Source: Pisolithus tinctorius (lineage: Eukaryota > Basidiomycota > Agaricomycetes > Boletales > Pisolithaceae). Taken from it: DNA of 64,000 nt. The stretch spans positions 682,001 to 746,000 of the forward strand of contig JANFAH010000030.1 in assembly GCA_024663395.1 (NCBI GenBank), written 5' to 3'. A program made the position numbers and the translations under genes. Within the stretch, counting starts at the first letter, position 1. Each line of letters opens with the position of its first letter. The notes beneath the pieces were generated by a model. The model searched no databases. It had not been told where the DNA came from and saw only the letters and a program-made list of their open reading frames with translations. Positions 22,607 to 33,780 of the stretch are shown here, one piece after another.

Positions 22607-22931
22607 ATTTGGAAGGAAGAATCATGGGGCTGAGCACTTTAAGCAAGTGTGGGAATGGAGTCGATATCTTTGGAAATGGTGGAGATATGATGAAAACCAG
22701 AATGCCATACATGGGCACTAAAAACCTTTAACGTGCACTTAACTTGCTTCCTTGTTTCTCTTTAGCACTGACGACTCATTCTTGTGTGAAGGATGACTGT
22801 TAACATCCGACAGTCTTTCTATGCATGAGGCCTTTAGTCTTCATCTGCATGCTTGGGCATTGTGTGCAACTTGTCAACGAGTTAGGCAGAGTGAGCTGTA
22901 ACCATGTCCACAACACCTTTGGTGTGTGACA

Positions 22932-23757
22932 CCGTGTAGTGTTGACGACCAGCAAACAGCTCCACAAAGTCATCCAGTATTGGTGGAACACCAGCATCTC
23001 AAATTGTAACCTTATTCAGAGGCTGTAGATCATGGATGATGCAGATCTTGCCATTCTTTTTCATAATGCAGAACCATTTGGAGCGATAGGATGACTGGGC
23101 TGGCTCATAAAGACCAGTGGTGATCTTCTCCCAAAGAAGCTGTATGACATGTTCTCATATGCCAGGGGGAATTGGAATGTTACAAAACTCCCATGGTTTG
23201 TGTGGCAGGACTGGGATGATGTAAGGTGAAAAGTAGTTGGAACAAAAGTTTCTTCTCTCTGATTCATCAAATGCCAAGGCATGCTCATTAAGCTTCATCA
23301 CGTGTGAAAAAAGCTTTTCCTCTTCTGGCCAGAGAAAGCCATCAGCATTAACTTTCATGGAAGTGAGGCACTCTTGAGTAAGCTTCTTTGTGGGAACAAA
23401 CACAGGAGGGTGACAAGTGAGAGGTGTGAGTGATGCAAGGGGGTCTTCTGGAAACTGGTGATGGACCTGAGCATCCTCTGGATAGACTCCAGGCACTGGC
23501 TTCACCTTATGATTGACATGCTTGTATGCTCCATACACTGGCTGTCCCATTTCATTGGCTGAGTCTTCTGTATCTGTAGCAAGGCCTTTTGTGAAACATA
23601 GCAAATCAAGAAAGTCAGATAAAGAATAGTAAAAGTGATGCTGTTTTTCGGTTTTCTGAATAGGAAGTGGATCTGGTGCTTTTGAAGGATTAGATAGCAA
23701 AGAAGAGAAGACATCAAGATAAAAAGAGCTTTGGAGATCTGAAACTGAAGGAGCCAT
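22932..23757 (-). pseudogene. Family C reverse transcriptase, N-terminal part only
   Basis: The minus strand reads a linker (SDLQSSFYLDVFSSLL), a VFVPTKKLTQE block, VLPHKPWEFCNIPIPPGI, then after a TGA SKWFCIMKKNGK and IIHDLQPLNKVTI, and LDDFVELFAGRQHYT. The sequence stops in the middle of the palm, before the catalytic Asp-Asp motif, exactly at the edge of the C LTR at 22931. All later RT and RNase H are absent. Blocks match those of family B, so B and C are related lineages. It is out of frame with the upstream gag-protease reading frame (shift between 24011 and 23757). Confidence 0.8.
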
Positions 23758-24010
23758 AGTAAGTGATGTTACAGGAGTATCTGAGTGAAGAAATGATATC
23801 TGTGGGTTTAGGAGTTTAATGACTTCTCAGTCAAAGTGAGCAGACAAAGAACAAGAGAAATTAGAAGTACAAGAGGGGACATACAAATCAATCTTCAAAG
23901 AGCGCAAGAAATAAATGATGAGATATGGGAGAAAGTGGAGGCACACATCTGAAAAAATCATTGGACCTTTCTTGAGTTGAACCTGAAGAAGTGGAGACAG
24001 AAAAGTGGTC

Positions 24011-27000
24011 TCAGTATGAAACTGCTTTGAAAGGGGAAGGATGAACTGAGGCTGAGGTGAAACTGACTGCCCTAGCAAGGATATCAAGACCAGACTCTTG
24101 GAACAAACCTGAGTCCTCTTCATCCACATCACCTGAGTGGTCTTCTGTAGCCTCTTGCAAATGAGCAATCCATCCAGTAGGGGTATGATGCATGACAACA
24201 TTGCTGTATGGCTCTGGCATGGCAACTGACCCTTCACCAACAACAGCATTAGACACAGCTTGGGGAGCTGAGGGTAGCAATGGCATAGGAAGAGTTGGAC
24301 TAGATGAATGCTGATGCCTGCCTAAGTCATTGTTGAGTTGTGCAGGCTGAAGCAAGGATGGGCTAGGCAGATAAAAGTGAGAGCCAACACTAGTGTTGAA
24401 CATATCAGAGTCAAGTGGCAAAAGAGTTGTGGGTATATCTGGGGACAGACTGGACAAGTGGTGGGACATGCGCAACTCGTCGATGAGTTGCATGGACTGA
24501 GAGCCATGACCTATATCTGAGGATGAACCAGGCAACTGCACATGGCTGCACAAGTCATTGCTGAGTTGCACAGACTGATGATGGGTGGATGGACCAGGTG
24601 CATATGGATCCCTGCACAACTCATTGCCAAGTTGCACAGACTGAGAGTCATGGCAAGCATCATGGACAGTAGGGGCAACTGAACTGCAGTAGGAAGTATT
24701 GAAGATAGAGAATGTAGCTTCAGAGTCTGGAGTGACAGTGTCTCTACAGAACAGAAGTGAAGCCTGGTGGGAACCATTGGTGGGCTTTTCTTGAATGATA
24801 ACTGGACCTGGGGATGAGGGAGAGGGAGTCTGAGGCAGAGCAGTAATGCCATTAGGAAGTACATGTGAAGCAGGCAGAACCGAGTCAGACAGCAGGTCTG
24901 GAGGTGGAGATGCACTGCCCTGAGTTGGGGATGCCTGTGGGAGTAGATGAGGATAGAATCTGACATAGGCAGAACCTTCAAGCTCATGGTAATGCTCAAG
25001 TGGGGCAGGAACCTGTCAGACTAAGTGAGTATGCAGCACAAGGAAGTCCTGGAAGTAAACCCCTGATTCATCAGTACCTCTTTCTCTGGCAAGTGCATGG
25101 TTTGAGTCGAGATAAAGGGAGGGCAGATGGGGAGTGTGATGAGCAAGGCTGGTAAGAAGTGAGACAAGTGACTGGCACTCTTCTCTCCTGATCTGGCGAT
25201 GAATCTGGGCAAGGGTAGGATTATCTCCCAACCCACTCGAGTCAGCAGACTGTAACTCCTGGGTAAGCTGATTGACAAACTCTGAAGGAAATGGACTGGT
25301 AGGAGGTGGGAATGCCTGGACAGGAATGGGATGAAACACAGGAAAGGCTGAGGCAACATCAAACCCATCTGGGGGTGACTCAGGATAAAGCAGAACAGAA
25401 TCAAGTGACTGAGGGGGTGACTGTGAAGTTGATGGGGGTGGAGAGAAGACTGTAGGTGAGACATGATGAGGGGTACCAACCACTACATCTCTCATAAGTT
25501 CATTGGCTTCTTGCTGAGGATGGACAGGCTCTAGAGTCACCATAAGTGTATCTGCAACAGACCCAAGCTGGCCTTCAGTAACACACATCTCCAGGGGGCA
25601 ATCTGAATCAGCTCCAAAGACAACATAGGTTCCAGACTCTCTTTCAACAATGCTAACTGAGTTCCCAAGGGCCCAAGGATGACCAAGTAGGAGATCAAAG
25701 CCTGCATTAGTGTCTGGGGCAACAAATAGATTGGTCCAAGTCTTGGCAGCACCACAGAAGAGAGGGACATCTTGAACCAGGCCTTTCAGAGTAGAGATAC
25801 CTCCTTTTGCATCTCACATATTGATAGTCTGTGACATGTCAACAGGCATGTGAATGACTGACTGGGCTATGCCAGCATGAACAACATTGAGGGTAGATCC
25901 AGAGTCAATGACACCTGTTACATGACAGCCATTGCAAATCAGGTTGATAGTGATGAGGGGGCTAGATGTCAAGGCCAAGTAGGAGGCTACTGGAGGAGCT
26001 CCTTCAACAGCTGTAACAGACTTGACTGGCTGAGCCAGGGGCTGTCCCTTGAATCACATAAGCTCCTGAAGGTGCTGAGAAACATCCCTAGATGAACCAA
26101 TGACCTCCCCAACAGATACAGTCAAGGGAGTGGACAGAATGTGCTCTACAATGGCCTTGGAATTGGCAGACTGTGAAAGTGATGAAGACAGGGAAGTGGC
26201 AGGAGTGGGCTTGGACTTCTTAGACCTGTCTGCAGAATCAGTGGCTTGACCAGATGGTTTTGGGACAGAGGCATCTTCCATGATAGTGTCATCTCTAGTT
26301 CCATCAAAGATAGTGGGATGGACATCAACTGGTACAAAGGCAGGGGCAAGTGGTGCTTTTGGTGGGGCAGGGATAGATGCAGAGGATGAAGGCTTTGGAT
26401 CTTGAGTCTCTTTCTCCTTGCCATGCGAATGAGGTGGGATAAGGACACTGTCAAAGACAGCCTTTCTCATTTCCTTGGTAATCTTGTTAGAGCAATCCAC
26501 AGCAGCAACAAGAAGTTCTTCTTCCAACTCATAGATCTCAGCACTAGACTCTTCTTTGGCCTCTTCATGGATAACAAAGCAGACTGCATTGGCAGGCTGA
26601 GTAGCAGCTTGAGTGTGCTCATAGGCTTGCAGGATAGTCTCTTCTCCATTTTGATAAATGTGCTGGCCATTAGGGTAGATGACCCAATGGTTTTCATCAT
26701 GTGCCAAGGAACCCTTCTGAATGAGATCATTGATGGCCTGGCAGCTCTCAACACCATGGCCTTCAGCACCACAGCCATAACAAGTGATGGTCCTCCTAGC
26801 AGGATGGGTCTGGGATGATGAAGTAGCAGTGGGGGCAGTAGATGCAGGAGTAGATGCAGGAGCAGGATGAAGGGAAGGGGCACAAAGCACCTTTGCAGCA
26901 TCAGGATCCATCTTGATAGCTCAATAGTAGAGGAGGGAGTAGTCTGGGTCATTGAGTGACATGCGTGAGAGGGACTTGATTAGGGTCTCAACCTCATCTT

Positions 27001-27829
27001 GCTTGCAAGCAGTAGGGCCTTCTTTCTCCAAAGTTTCAAGGTTTCTTCTAGCTTCATGGGAAGGGAGCAGAGGGTGAACACTGTCATCTCTTCCATCTGA
27101 GCAATGAGAAGGGCTAGACTGCACCTGAGGAGCAGGGACAGGACAAGGGCCAAGGAAGTCAAGATCATCTGCATCAAAGTGATCTCAGTGAAGGACCTCT
27201 TCAGCAGACTGGCATACATCATCATAGGGGAAGGGCTTGCTGATATCAAGGTTGGGATCTTTTGTGCTGAGACAGCTTTCAACCAATCCACGAAAGACTG
27301 GGGACAAACCAGCCCAAAAGTAGCAATTATATTCATCAACTGAAATCCTTCCTTTGTTCTTCAACCAACCTCCAATGCGAATGAAGCCATGGTTGTAAGC
27401 CCTAAAGTCTTGAAGTGTCATGATGGGCTGCATCCTAGACTCCAAAGCAAAGCTCTTGAGATGCCTTTCAAAAAACCTTTCATCTGACAGATCAGCATCA
27501 AAGTACTTGAGGAGATCAGCCTTCAAGTTAGCCCAATCAGGAGTGTAGTAGTGAGCCATTCCTTCAATAATCTCCCTAACACAAGCATTGCAGTACTGGA
27601 GGATTGATTTGACCATTTCCTGGTCAGAAGTGACATTGTGGTAGGCACAGAGGTGTTCATAGTGGTCCAAGGAGGAGCAAACATGGGTATGGTCTCCTTG
27701 GAAGAGTTCTGGGGCAGACTTCATGCCAAGCAAGGGCATAGTGAGGACAGAGTGAGCAGGGGGAGCAGCCATAGGTACTGGAACTGCTGATGATGTAGGA
27801 GGATAGATAGTGGGGATGGTGGATGACAT
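24011..27829 (-). pseudogene. Family C gag, zinc knuckle, protease and Ser/Pro-rich linker
   Basis: One minus-strand frame from ATG 27829 to 24011 is interrupted only by TGA codons (for example 27185, 26921, 26054, about 25815, 25016). Gag (27829-27185) has SAPELFQGDHTHV and YNCYFWAGLSPVFRGLVES. The CCHC knuckle CYGCGAEGHGVESC lies near 26750-26790. Protease has an intact Asp-Ser-Gly (25898-25906, VIDSGSTLNVV) and FDLLLGHPWALGNS near 25690. Downstream lies an unusual Ser/Pro-rich segment (25588-24011). It contains four variants of a QLxNDL-type peptide (QLGNELC, QLSNDLC, QLIDELR, QLNNDLG) encoded by the same near-palindromic DNA word that recurs in the C LTR. The mid-gag region also overlaps alternative ORFs, which I regard as shadows. 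Confidence 0.8.
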
Positions 27830-27908
27830 AGTAATGAGATATCAAGTGGGTTTTAGAGACAAGTTTCAATAGGCTGAGTGAGCAGGGTTCTTGATCCAGG
27901 AATAACCA

Positions 27909-27927
27909 CCCCTCGCAGTGGGCTCCA
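27909..27927 (-). promoter_or_regulatory. Primer binding site of family C element
   Basis: The minus strand reads TGGAGCCCACTGCGAGGGG, two bases inside the LTR edge at 27930. It is identical in plan to the sites of A and B. This fixes 27930-29314 as the 5' LTR and the element as minus-strand. Confidence 0.7.
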
Positions 27928-27929
27928 GA

Positions 27930-29314
27930 TGTGAGTCAAAGTGTGGAATGGCAGTATAAACCAACCAAAACCAACACCAAAGACAAATAATGTGCAAGTG
28001 GTGGTGTGCCTCTGCAGAACCTGGAGTGCAGAAAAATCTAAAGTGGGGGGGGGGAACTTCAAGTGGAGGGTGCTCCTAGCACAAGTCAATGATGAGTTAT
28101 GCAGGAGTAGGTGAATGAATGATGAGAGAGTGGGGGATGCTGAACAGGGTGAAGGTGTTCAGCCAAAAGTACTTGGGAGTAATGGACCTTGATAAAATGT
28201 GCTCCTGGTGCAAGTTGATGACGAGTTATGCAGGAGTGGAGGGATGACTAAGCAAGACTGCTGACTAAGATTGGAGAAAGCTTCAGATGATGGATGGTGG
28301 CAGATAGACCCTTCTGAACAAGCCTCAACTACCAAGTATATAAGTGATGACAGAGAGACTCCTTCATTGAGCCTCAACTGTTGATGATGAGTTATACACT
28401 GAAATGAGAGCTGAACTGACTGACTGAGTGACTCTGGATTGCTTGTTGGTAGCTAAGTACATGGGGTTTATATACTGTGGGGGGAGCACAGCTTGTGACA
28501 AACAGGCACAATGCATGTCATACTCATCATGAATGTGATCAGGGAGGCTGGAGAACAGTAGATTATGCTGCAGCTGTTGCAATGTGGGAAGAATGATGGA
28601 TGAGATTGGAATAAAGATGGTGCAGGGAGCAGGGAGGAATGATCCATATGCTTCATCAACTGGGGAGACCAAAATGACCACATAAGACCTTTGTAACTGA
28701 GTGACAGACCTGAGGCAACCAATGAATGTCCTTCTGGAAGTCATACTGACAAGGAGAACACACTGACCAAGCTGCATGGGATGGGATGGGGCTGACAATG
28801 AGGGAATGAACCAGGGGGCTTCAGGACAGAAGCTGGTGGGAACACCTGGCAGATATATGTAGCCATTGTCTCTGGCAAATGAGACAAGCAAGATGATTGA
28901 TGAAGAGGTGGCCATATCTGATGGACTTTGCAAAATGAGTGTCTGATGGTTGGAGTGCTGTAGAAATGTGTAGGGTGCAAGGATCCTCTCCAAATTTGGA
29001 AGGCAGGATGGTGTGGCTGAGCACTTTAAGCGAGTGTGAGAACAGAGTCGATATCTTGGGAAATGGTGGAGATACAACGAAAACCAGAATGCCATACACA
29101 GGCACTAAAAACCTTTAACACATGCTTAACTTGCTTCCTCTTTTTTCTTTAGCACTGATGACTTGTTCTTGTGCAAAGGATGACTGCTCACATCCAGCAG
29201 TCCTTCTATGCATGAGGACTTTAGTCTTCATATGCATGGCATGGGCATGCAACTTGTCAACAAGTTAGGCAGAGTCAGCTGTAGTCATGTCCACAACACC
29301 TTTGGTGTGTGACA
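27930..29314 (-). mobile_element. Family C 5' LTR of the outer element, internally deleted
   Basis: It is 1385 bp long and collinear with 10722-12589. About 480 bp are missing between GCTTGTGACAAACA and GGCACAATGCATGTC (near 28505). Outside it, CCAT (29315-29318) duplicates the left flank. It keeps near-palindromes at 28072, 28201 and 29247. Confidence 0.85.
28364..29095 (-). CDS. LTR-embedded ORF, copy in the C 5' LTR
   Basis: A 243-codon frame. Its N-terminal and middle parts match the 11711-12352 ORF. The end differs because the internal deletion fuses it to other LTR sequence (AVLPPQYINPMYL). An N-terminal extension reads FSLYLHHFPRYRL. Confidence 0.35.
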   Translation of the reverse strand: MAFWFSLYLHHFPRYRLCSHTRLKCSATPSCLPNLERILAPYTFLQHSNHQTLILQSPSDMATSSSIILLVSFARDNGYIYLPGVPTSFCPEAPWFIPSLSAPSHPMQLGQCVLLVSMTSRRTFIGCLRSVTQLQRSYVVILVSPVDEAYGSFLPAPCTIFIPISSIILPTLQQLQHNLLFSSLPDHIHDEYDMHCACLSQAVLPPQYINPMYLATNKQSRVTQSVSSALISVYNSSSTVEAQ

Positions 29315-29318
29315 CCAT

Positions 29319-29774
29319 ATGACTGTGCCTTCTTTATCCCCAGCTTATAGATCACCCCAGCCACCTGTGCAGCACCATGTGTCTCCCTCAACATCCCAAC
29401 ACACCCAACAACAGCAATCACCATCTGGCACATGTCACCCCTCTCCTGCAGGATCACACCACCTGAGGCAAGGGCAATTGCCATCCTATGGACCTCATTC
29501 CACTCAGCCAGCATCCCACCACTCCCCTCTCCCTCCTTCATCCCCTGTCAAGGAGTCACTGCAGTCATCTCCACAAGGTCCATTGTTGCATGGTGATCAT
29601 CACACATATCTTGCTCCAGCAGCTGCATATCATCATCACCCCCCTTCTGATAACTACTCTCTGACCCCACATCCTTGCCACCACCCTTGGCATGAGTCAC
29701 ACAAGCACTATAGAGGATATCAGGACAATGAGAGTGATCATGGTGGTCCTTCACAACAGGGAAGAACTCACTGA
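29319..29774 (+). pseudogene. 3' part of the split host-type gene (His/Gln/Pro-rich)
   Basis: A 151-codon open frame that starts exactly after the CCAT duplication and continues the reading frame of the exon ending at 10721 (...Asn-Thr-His-His, then Met-Thr-Val-Pro-Ser). The product is rich in His, Gln, Pro and Ser (PPVQHHVSPSTSQHTQQQQ, YHHHPPSDN), a low-complexity tail expected to be disordered. A possible donor GGTATGTTGC lies at about 29777, so another exon may follow. I do not recognise a domain. It is listed as a pseudogene because an 18.6-kb insertion separates it from its first part. Confidence 0.55.
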
Positions 29775-30377
29775 AGGTATGTTGCTGGGTAGCCTACATG
29801 TACAATGAGACCAACATGCACAGTGTGGTTGAATACATTTATTGAAGCCCTCCCCACAAGAGACATTGTTGTCATGACTCTGATGACTCTGATGGATGTT
29901 CCTATCACACCCATGATCGATGCAACCACTACTAGGCATGTTTTCATCTTGATCATTCGCTTGCTGCTGGCTCATGCACACACCAGTTCAACATGTTTGC
30001 ATCATTAGCATGTAACTATGATACCCTGTGGCTGTATCATCTTCCCCCTGCATATCCTTCCTTTGTGGAATGTCTGCCATCCTTCATTTCGTCCATTATC
30101 CACCATGGTCTTTTTGTTACCATCGTAACTACAATACCCTTACAAGACCATTCATTTTCTCCTCACACCTATGCATATTCAATCTGATAGCATACCCTAT
30201 CATAAATACAGATTGGATTTAGGTGCAAACTGCTATGTGTGAGATAGGAATGTGAAATCCATGGAACCAGACATCCACTAGAGCTATGATGTCCATGTGA
30301 AGGGCATGGGGCTCTGCCCCAGGCTTCAGGGGGAAGAGTTCTCAGTAGCTACTGACATAGAAATGCCAGAGTTGGTT
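29775..30377. other. Possible downstream exons; nothing recognised
   Basis: Only short overlapping ORFs on both strands (29805-30008, 29993-30187). A His-rich minus frame is a shadow of the His-rich plus exon. No splice-consistent protein could be followed. Confidence 0.25.
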
Positions 30378-31085
30378 AGAGAATCCCCAGGACATAACAT
30401 GGAAAATCCCCAGCAGTGCTTGGAGAATCTCCAGAGTGGGTTGGGGAATCCCCAGCATTGCCTGGAGAATCCCCAGCAGTGCTTGGAGAATCTCCAGAGT
30501 GGGTTGGAGAATCCCCAGCATTGCCTGGAGAATCCCCAGCAGTGCTTTGGGAATCCCCAGAGTCAGTTGGAGAATCCCCAGAGTCAGTTGGAGAATCCAC
30601 AGCATTGCCTGGAGAATCCCCAGAGTCAGTTGGAGAATCCCCAGCATTGCCTGGAGAATCCCCAGAGTCAGTTGGAGAATCCCCAGCATTGCCTGGAGAA
30701 TCCCCAGCAGTGCTTGGGGAATCCCCAGAGTGGGTTGGAGAATCCCCAGCATTGCCTGGAGAATCTACAGAGTGGGTTGGAGAATCCCCAGCATTGCCTG
30801 GAGAATCCCCAGGGTCAGTTGGAGAATCCCCAGAGTCAGTTGGAGAATCCCCAGCAGTGCTTGGAGAGTCCCCAGAGCCAGTTGGAGAATCCCCAGCAGT
30901 GCTTGGAGAGTCCCCAGAGTCAGTTGGAGAATCCCCAGCAGTGCTTGGAGAATCCCCAGAGTCAGTTGGAGAATCCCCAGGTCATAGCTTGGAGAATCCC
31001 CAGAGTCAGTTGGAGAATGCTCAGTAGCACTTGGAGAATCCCCAGCAGTGCTTGGAGAATCCCCAGGACATAGCTTGGAGAGCCT
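30378..31085 (+). repeat. 21-bp minisatellite, about 33 copies
   Basis: The unit is TTGGAGAATCCCCAGAGTCAG, with variants ending in AGCATTGCC, AGCAGTGC or AGAGTGGG. Because the unit is a multiple of three and stop-free, several frames stay open. The plus frame from 30297 gives a 258-codon heptad series LENPQSQ / LENPQHC / LENPQQC; other frames give WRIPS and GESPE series. No flanking unique domain supports a real gene. Confidence 0.9.
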
Positions 31086-31543
31086 CTAGAGACAGGAGTT
31101 GGCTGGGAAATTCCAAGCATTACCTGGAGGATCTGCTGCATACCCTGTGGATCCCCAGAGTGGGTGGGAAAATTCCATTAAGACCTGGACAATCTTTGAC
31201 TTTTATGCAATGGCCAAGACTGGAGATCACTGAAGCCTTGGGAAGCATGGTGAAAGTATGTCTGCTGTGCCTGGGCAATCACCATCACCAAGTATATTCT
31301 ACTCCCTCCATCAGATGTCACCAGTCTTTCCTTAGTGGTCTATGGCCATGCTTTTTCACATATTGTATAGAGTGCTCAGATCAGATGCCATGGAAATAGG
31401 TACTTGGCATGATACACACTCCTGTCAGCAACATGGAGACTCCAAATCATTTTGATTGATCCTTCATGCTGTGATGGTGGTCTATTTGAACTGGAGGTTC
31501 CCATCATCATCTTAGAAAAGGTCTGTTTGGGCTGGATGCCCTG
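31086..31543. other. Unique spacer between two minisatellites
   Basis: Contains isolated decayed words of the 21-bp repeat (near 31150) and no convincing gene. Confidence 0.3.
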
Positions 31544-32110
31544 GGACCAGGTCCATTCAGGCTGGGGAAACCCCCAGGATGCACTGGCAACAGGTCCATT
31601 CAGGCTGGAGAATCCCCCAGGATGTACAGGGAACAGGTCCATTTAGCCTGGGGAATCCCCCAGCATGCCCAGAGACCAGGTCCATTTAGGCTGGGGAATC
31701 CCCCAGGAGGCCCAGAGAACAGGTCCATTTAGGCTGGAGAATCCCCCAGGATGTACAGGGAACAGGTCCATTTAGTCTGGGGAATCCCCCAGCATGCCCA
31801 GAGAACAGGTCCATTTAGCCTGGGGAATCCCCCAGCATGCCCAGAGAACAGGTCCATTTAGGCTGGAGAACCCCCCAGCATGCCCAGAGAACAGGTCCAT
31901 TTAGGCTGGAGAACCCCCCAGCATGCCCAGAGAACAGGTCCATTTAGGCTGGAGAATCCCCCAGGATGCCCAGAGAACAGGTCCATTTATACTGGGGAAT
32001 CCCCCAGGATGTACAGGGAACAGGTCCATTTAGGCTGGAGAATCCCCCAGGATGTACAGGGAACAGGTCCATTTAGGCTGGAGAACCCCCCAGGATACCC
32101 AGGACATAGG
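31544..32110 (+). repeat. 43-bp minisatellite, about 13 copies
   Basis: The unit has the parts GGCTGGRGAATCCCCCAG, RATGYMCAGRGAAC and AGGTCCATTTA; exact 43-bp spacing is visible at 31741, 31784 and 31827. The word TGGRGAATCCCC is shared with the 21-bp minisatellite 0.5 kb upstream, so the two arrays probably have a common origin. Confidence 0.9.
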
Positions 32111-33780
32111 TCTATTAACCCACTGGGGAAAGCCCCATTTGGACCCCAGGCACTCTGTTATAGATGTAATAATCCTGGAGAAAGTCCATGTCTGACACCT
32201 TGCTCTGGAGAATCTCCAGGGCCTGGTGAATCTCCAGCAGTCACTGGGAATACCCAGGTGGTCAACACCTATTAGGTGGATACATCTATAAGAATATATG
32301 AACCTAATAGGTCCCCTGGGGGGGGGGGGGTGACTGAAGTGGACCAAGATGGATTCTCCAAGGGAACTTGAACTCGTTCCCTACATCCAAGGGGTGGTTT
32401 AGAATTTGACCATCCTTGGTCACTCTTCTCCTCATGCAGACATCCTCATCCTCACTTCTACTTTCCTCAACACTACCACTGCACCTCTCGCCCTCTCACC
32501 CTCGACTTCACCTCATACCCTTCGCTCCCTACCCTTGTGCCCTTTGAACACAACTCCTTGCCCTCAGACACAACTCTCTCCACCCACAAACACCACCTGG
32601 CCTCTCAAACACACTCCCTGCCTCTTGAACACTCCTCTCAAAACCCAAACCTCATACCAAATGACAACAGCGATAAACTCCAGGAAAATGAACAAGTGAG
32701 TGATAAATTGAGTGCAGAGCAAGTCGATGACTGCTCTTCAAGGCACAGTCTTTGCATGAAATGGTAATGTGGTTTGATGCAGCACCACAGACACTTGCCC
32801 TTTATGAGGTAGTTCGAAGTCATATATGTACCTAAAAAAAACTCTCACTCAGTTGTGTATTTACTATCCTTGAACATGTATGTGTTCTTGACTCCTGCTC
32901 ATCCTTAAGATGATCCCACACATAAAAAAAATGAAGGAAAACTGAAACTACATGTCAGGGTGAGTAGAATCACCTAAAGACTAGTGCGACCCAGTTGAAC
33001 AACATTGTATGAAGCAAAACTCAAACTGAAGAAAAACTATACACCAATATGCTCACCAGGAACTTTGCTTCATCCACCTGTCCCATTCCCATTTTCACAG
33101 CCTCCACCCTCTGTGCACATGCACACTTGATTCCTTGTACTTCATCTGGCACTTCGTCTGGTGGCTGAAGCCCTTGTGCTAAGTGTTGCCAAGCAACCTT
33201 GAGTCACCTGTCTTCGTTCACTACTCTTTCACTGCTAGAAACAAAGTACTTCAACATAGCACATGTTTGAGCTCTAATAAAACCTGTCACCTTAGATCTG
33301 TAGACCCTCAAACCTGCTTCGAAGATAGGTCTTCGACTCCAATGGGTGCAGGCACTAACTTCATTCAACCTCCACTGCTGGCCTCCTTGCTCACTGTTGG
33401 GTGGACAAAGTCTTGGTCCTAAGTGCCGATGAACAGCTTCAAACTGTCCATCCCTGTCAATCCTTTTTGCCTTCACACTAGGGACTCTGTACTTTGCAGT
33501 AGAACATCCTTGAATCAAAACTGAAAAGGGCACCTTGGCATCTTCTTTTCCTTCAGATATCAGCAACTGCACTTCAACTTTGTCAAGTACCTTAGACTCA
33601 GGCTCAGTGTCTGAATCTGCATCACCTCGAATGTGCTGTGTGTGACTTTGTCATTCTGGCCAGCCTTGCCTCTCCTCAATCTTCGCATATTGTTTGCCCT
33701 CTTGCCTACTCAAACTTGCTTTGTCTTCTTCTCTTCCAGACACAGTAGCCATGTGTCAATTCCTTTGTATGTCTTAGACC
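32111..33780. other. No assignable gene; includes a G12 tract
   Basis: A run of about 12 G lies at 32319-32330. A plus frame at 32537-32767 repeats a Leu-Pro-x-Glu-His/Ser-His pattern and ends acidic (DKLQENEQVSDKLSAEQVDD); I do not recognise it. Remaining ORFs (33183-33422 plus, 33204-33572 minus) are short. The first module of the array at 33780 follows. Confidence 0.3.

Larger units (their letters stand above)
20379..22931 (-). mobile_element. Third family C LTR, with mismatched flanks and an inner solo LTR
   Basis: It has full-length C LTR ends (TGTGAGTC ... GTGTGTGACA). Without the 714-bp inserted LTR and its 5-bp duplication it is about 1834 bp, close to the 1868-bp left copy. On the left it abuts family B RNase H tail (flank cttgc); on the right it abuts the middle of the family C RT (flank ccgtg). 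The flanks do not match and belong to different elements, which argues for recombination between two C insertions. Its left half is more diverged from the outer LTRs than its right half. Confidence 0.8.
10722..29314 (-). mobile_element. 18.6-kb nested retrotransposon block in a host-type gene
   Basis: The outer ends are LTRs of one family (C) in the same orientation. The left LTR begins TGTGAGTC and the right ends GTGTGACA. CCAT occurs immediately outside both ends (10718-10721 and 29315-29318), as a 4-bp target duplication (ACCAT if the last LTR base is counted). Inside, C coding sequence is on the minus strand: gag, protease and the start of RT at 27829-22932, and integrase at 14307-12912. 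The RT core and RNase H of C are missing. Between lie family B on the plus strand and a third C LTR with an inner solo LTR. Removing LTR-to-LTR plus one CCAT rejoins the host reading frame exactly. Confidence 0.85.

Noticed and set aside
30378..32110. Regularly spaced repeats that could suggest a CRISPR array
   Set aside because: The 21-bp and 43-bp units are directly adjacent with no unique spacers, and the genome is clearly fungal. They are minisatellites.
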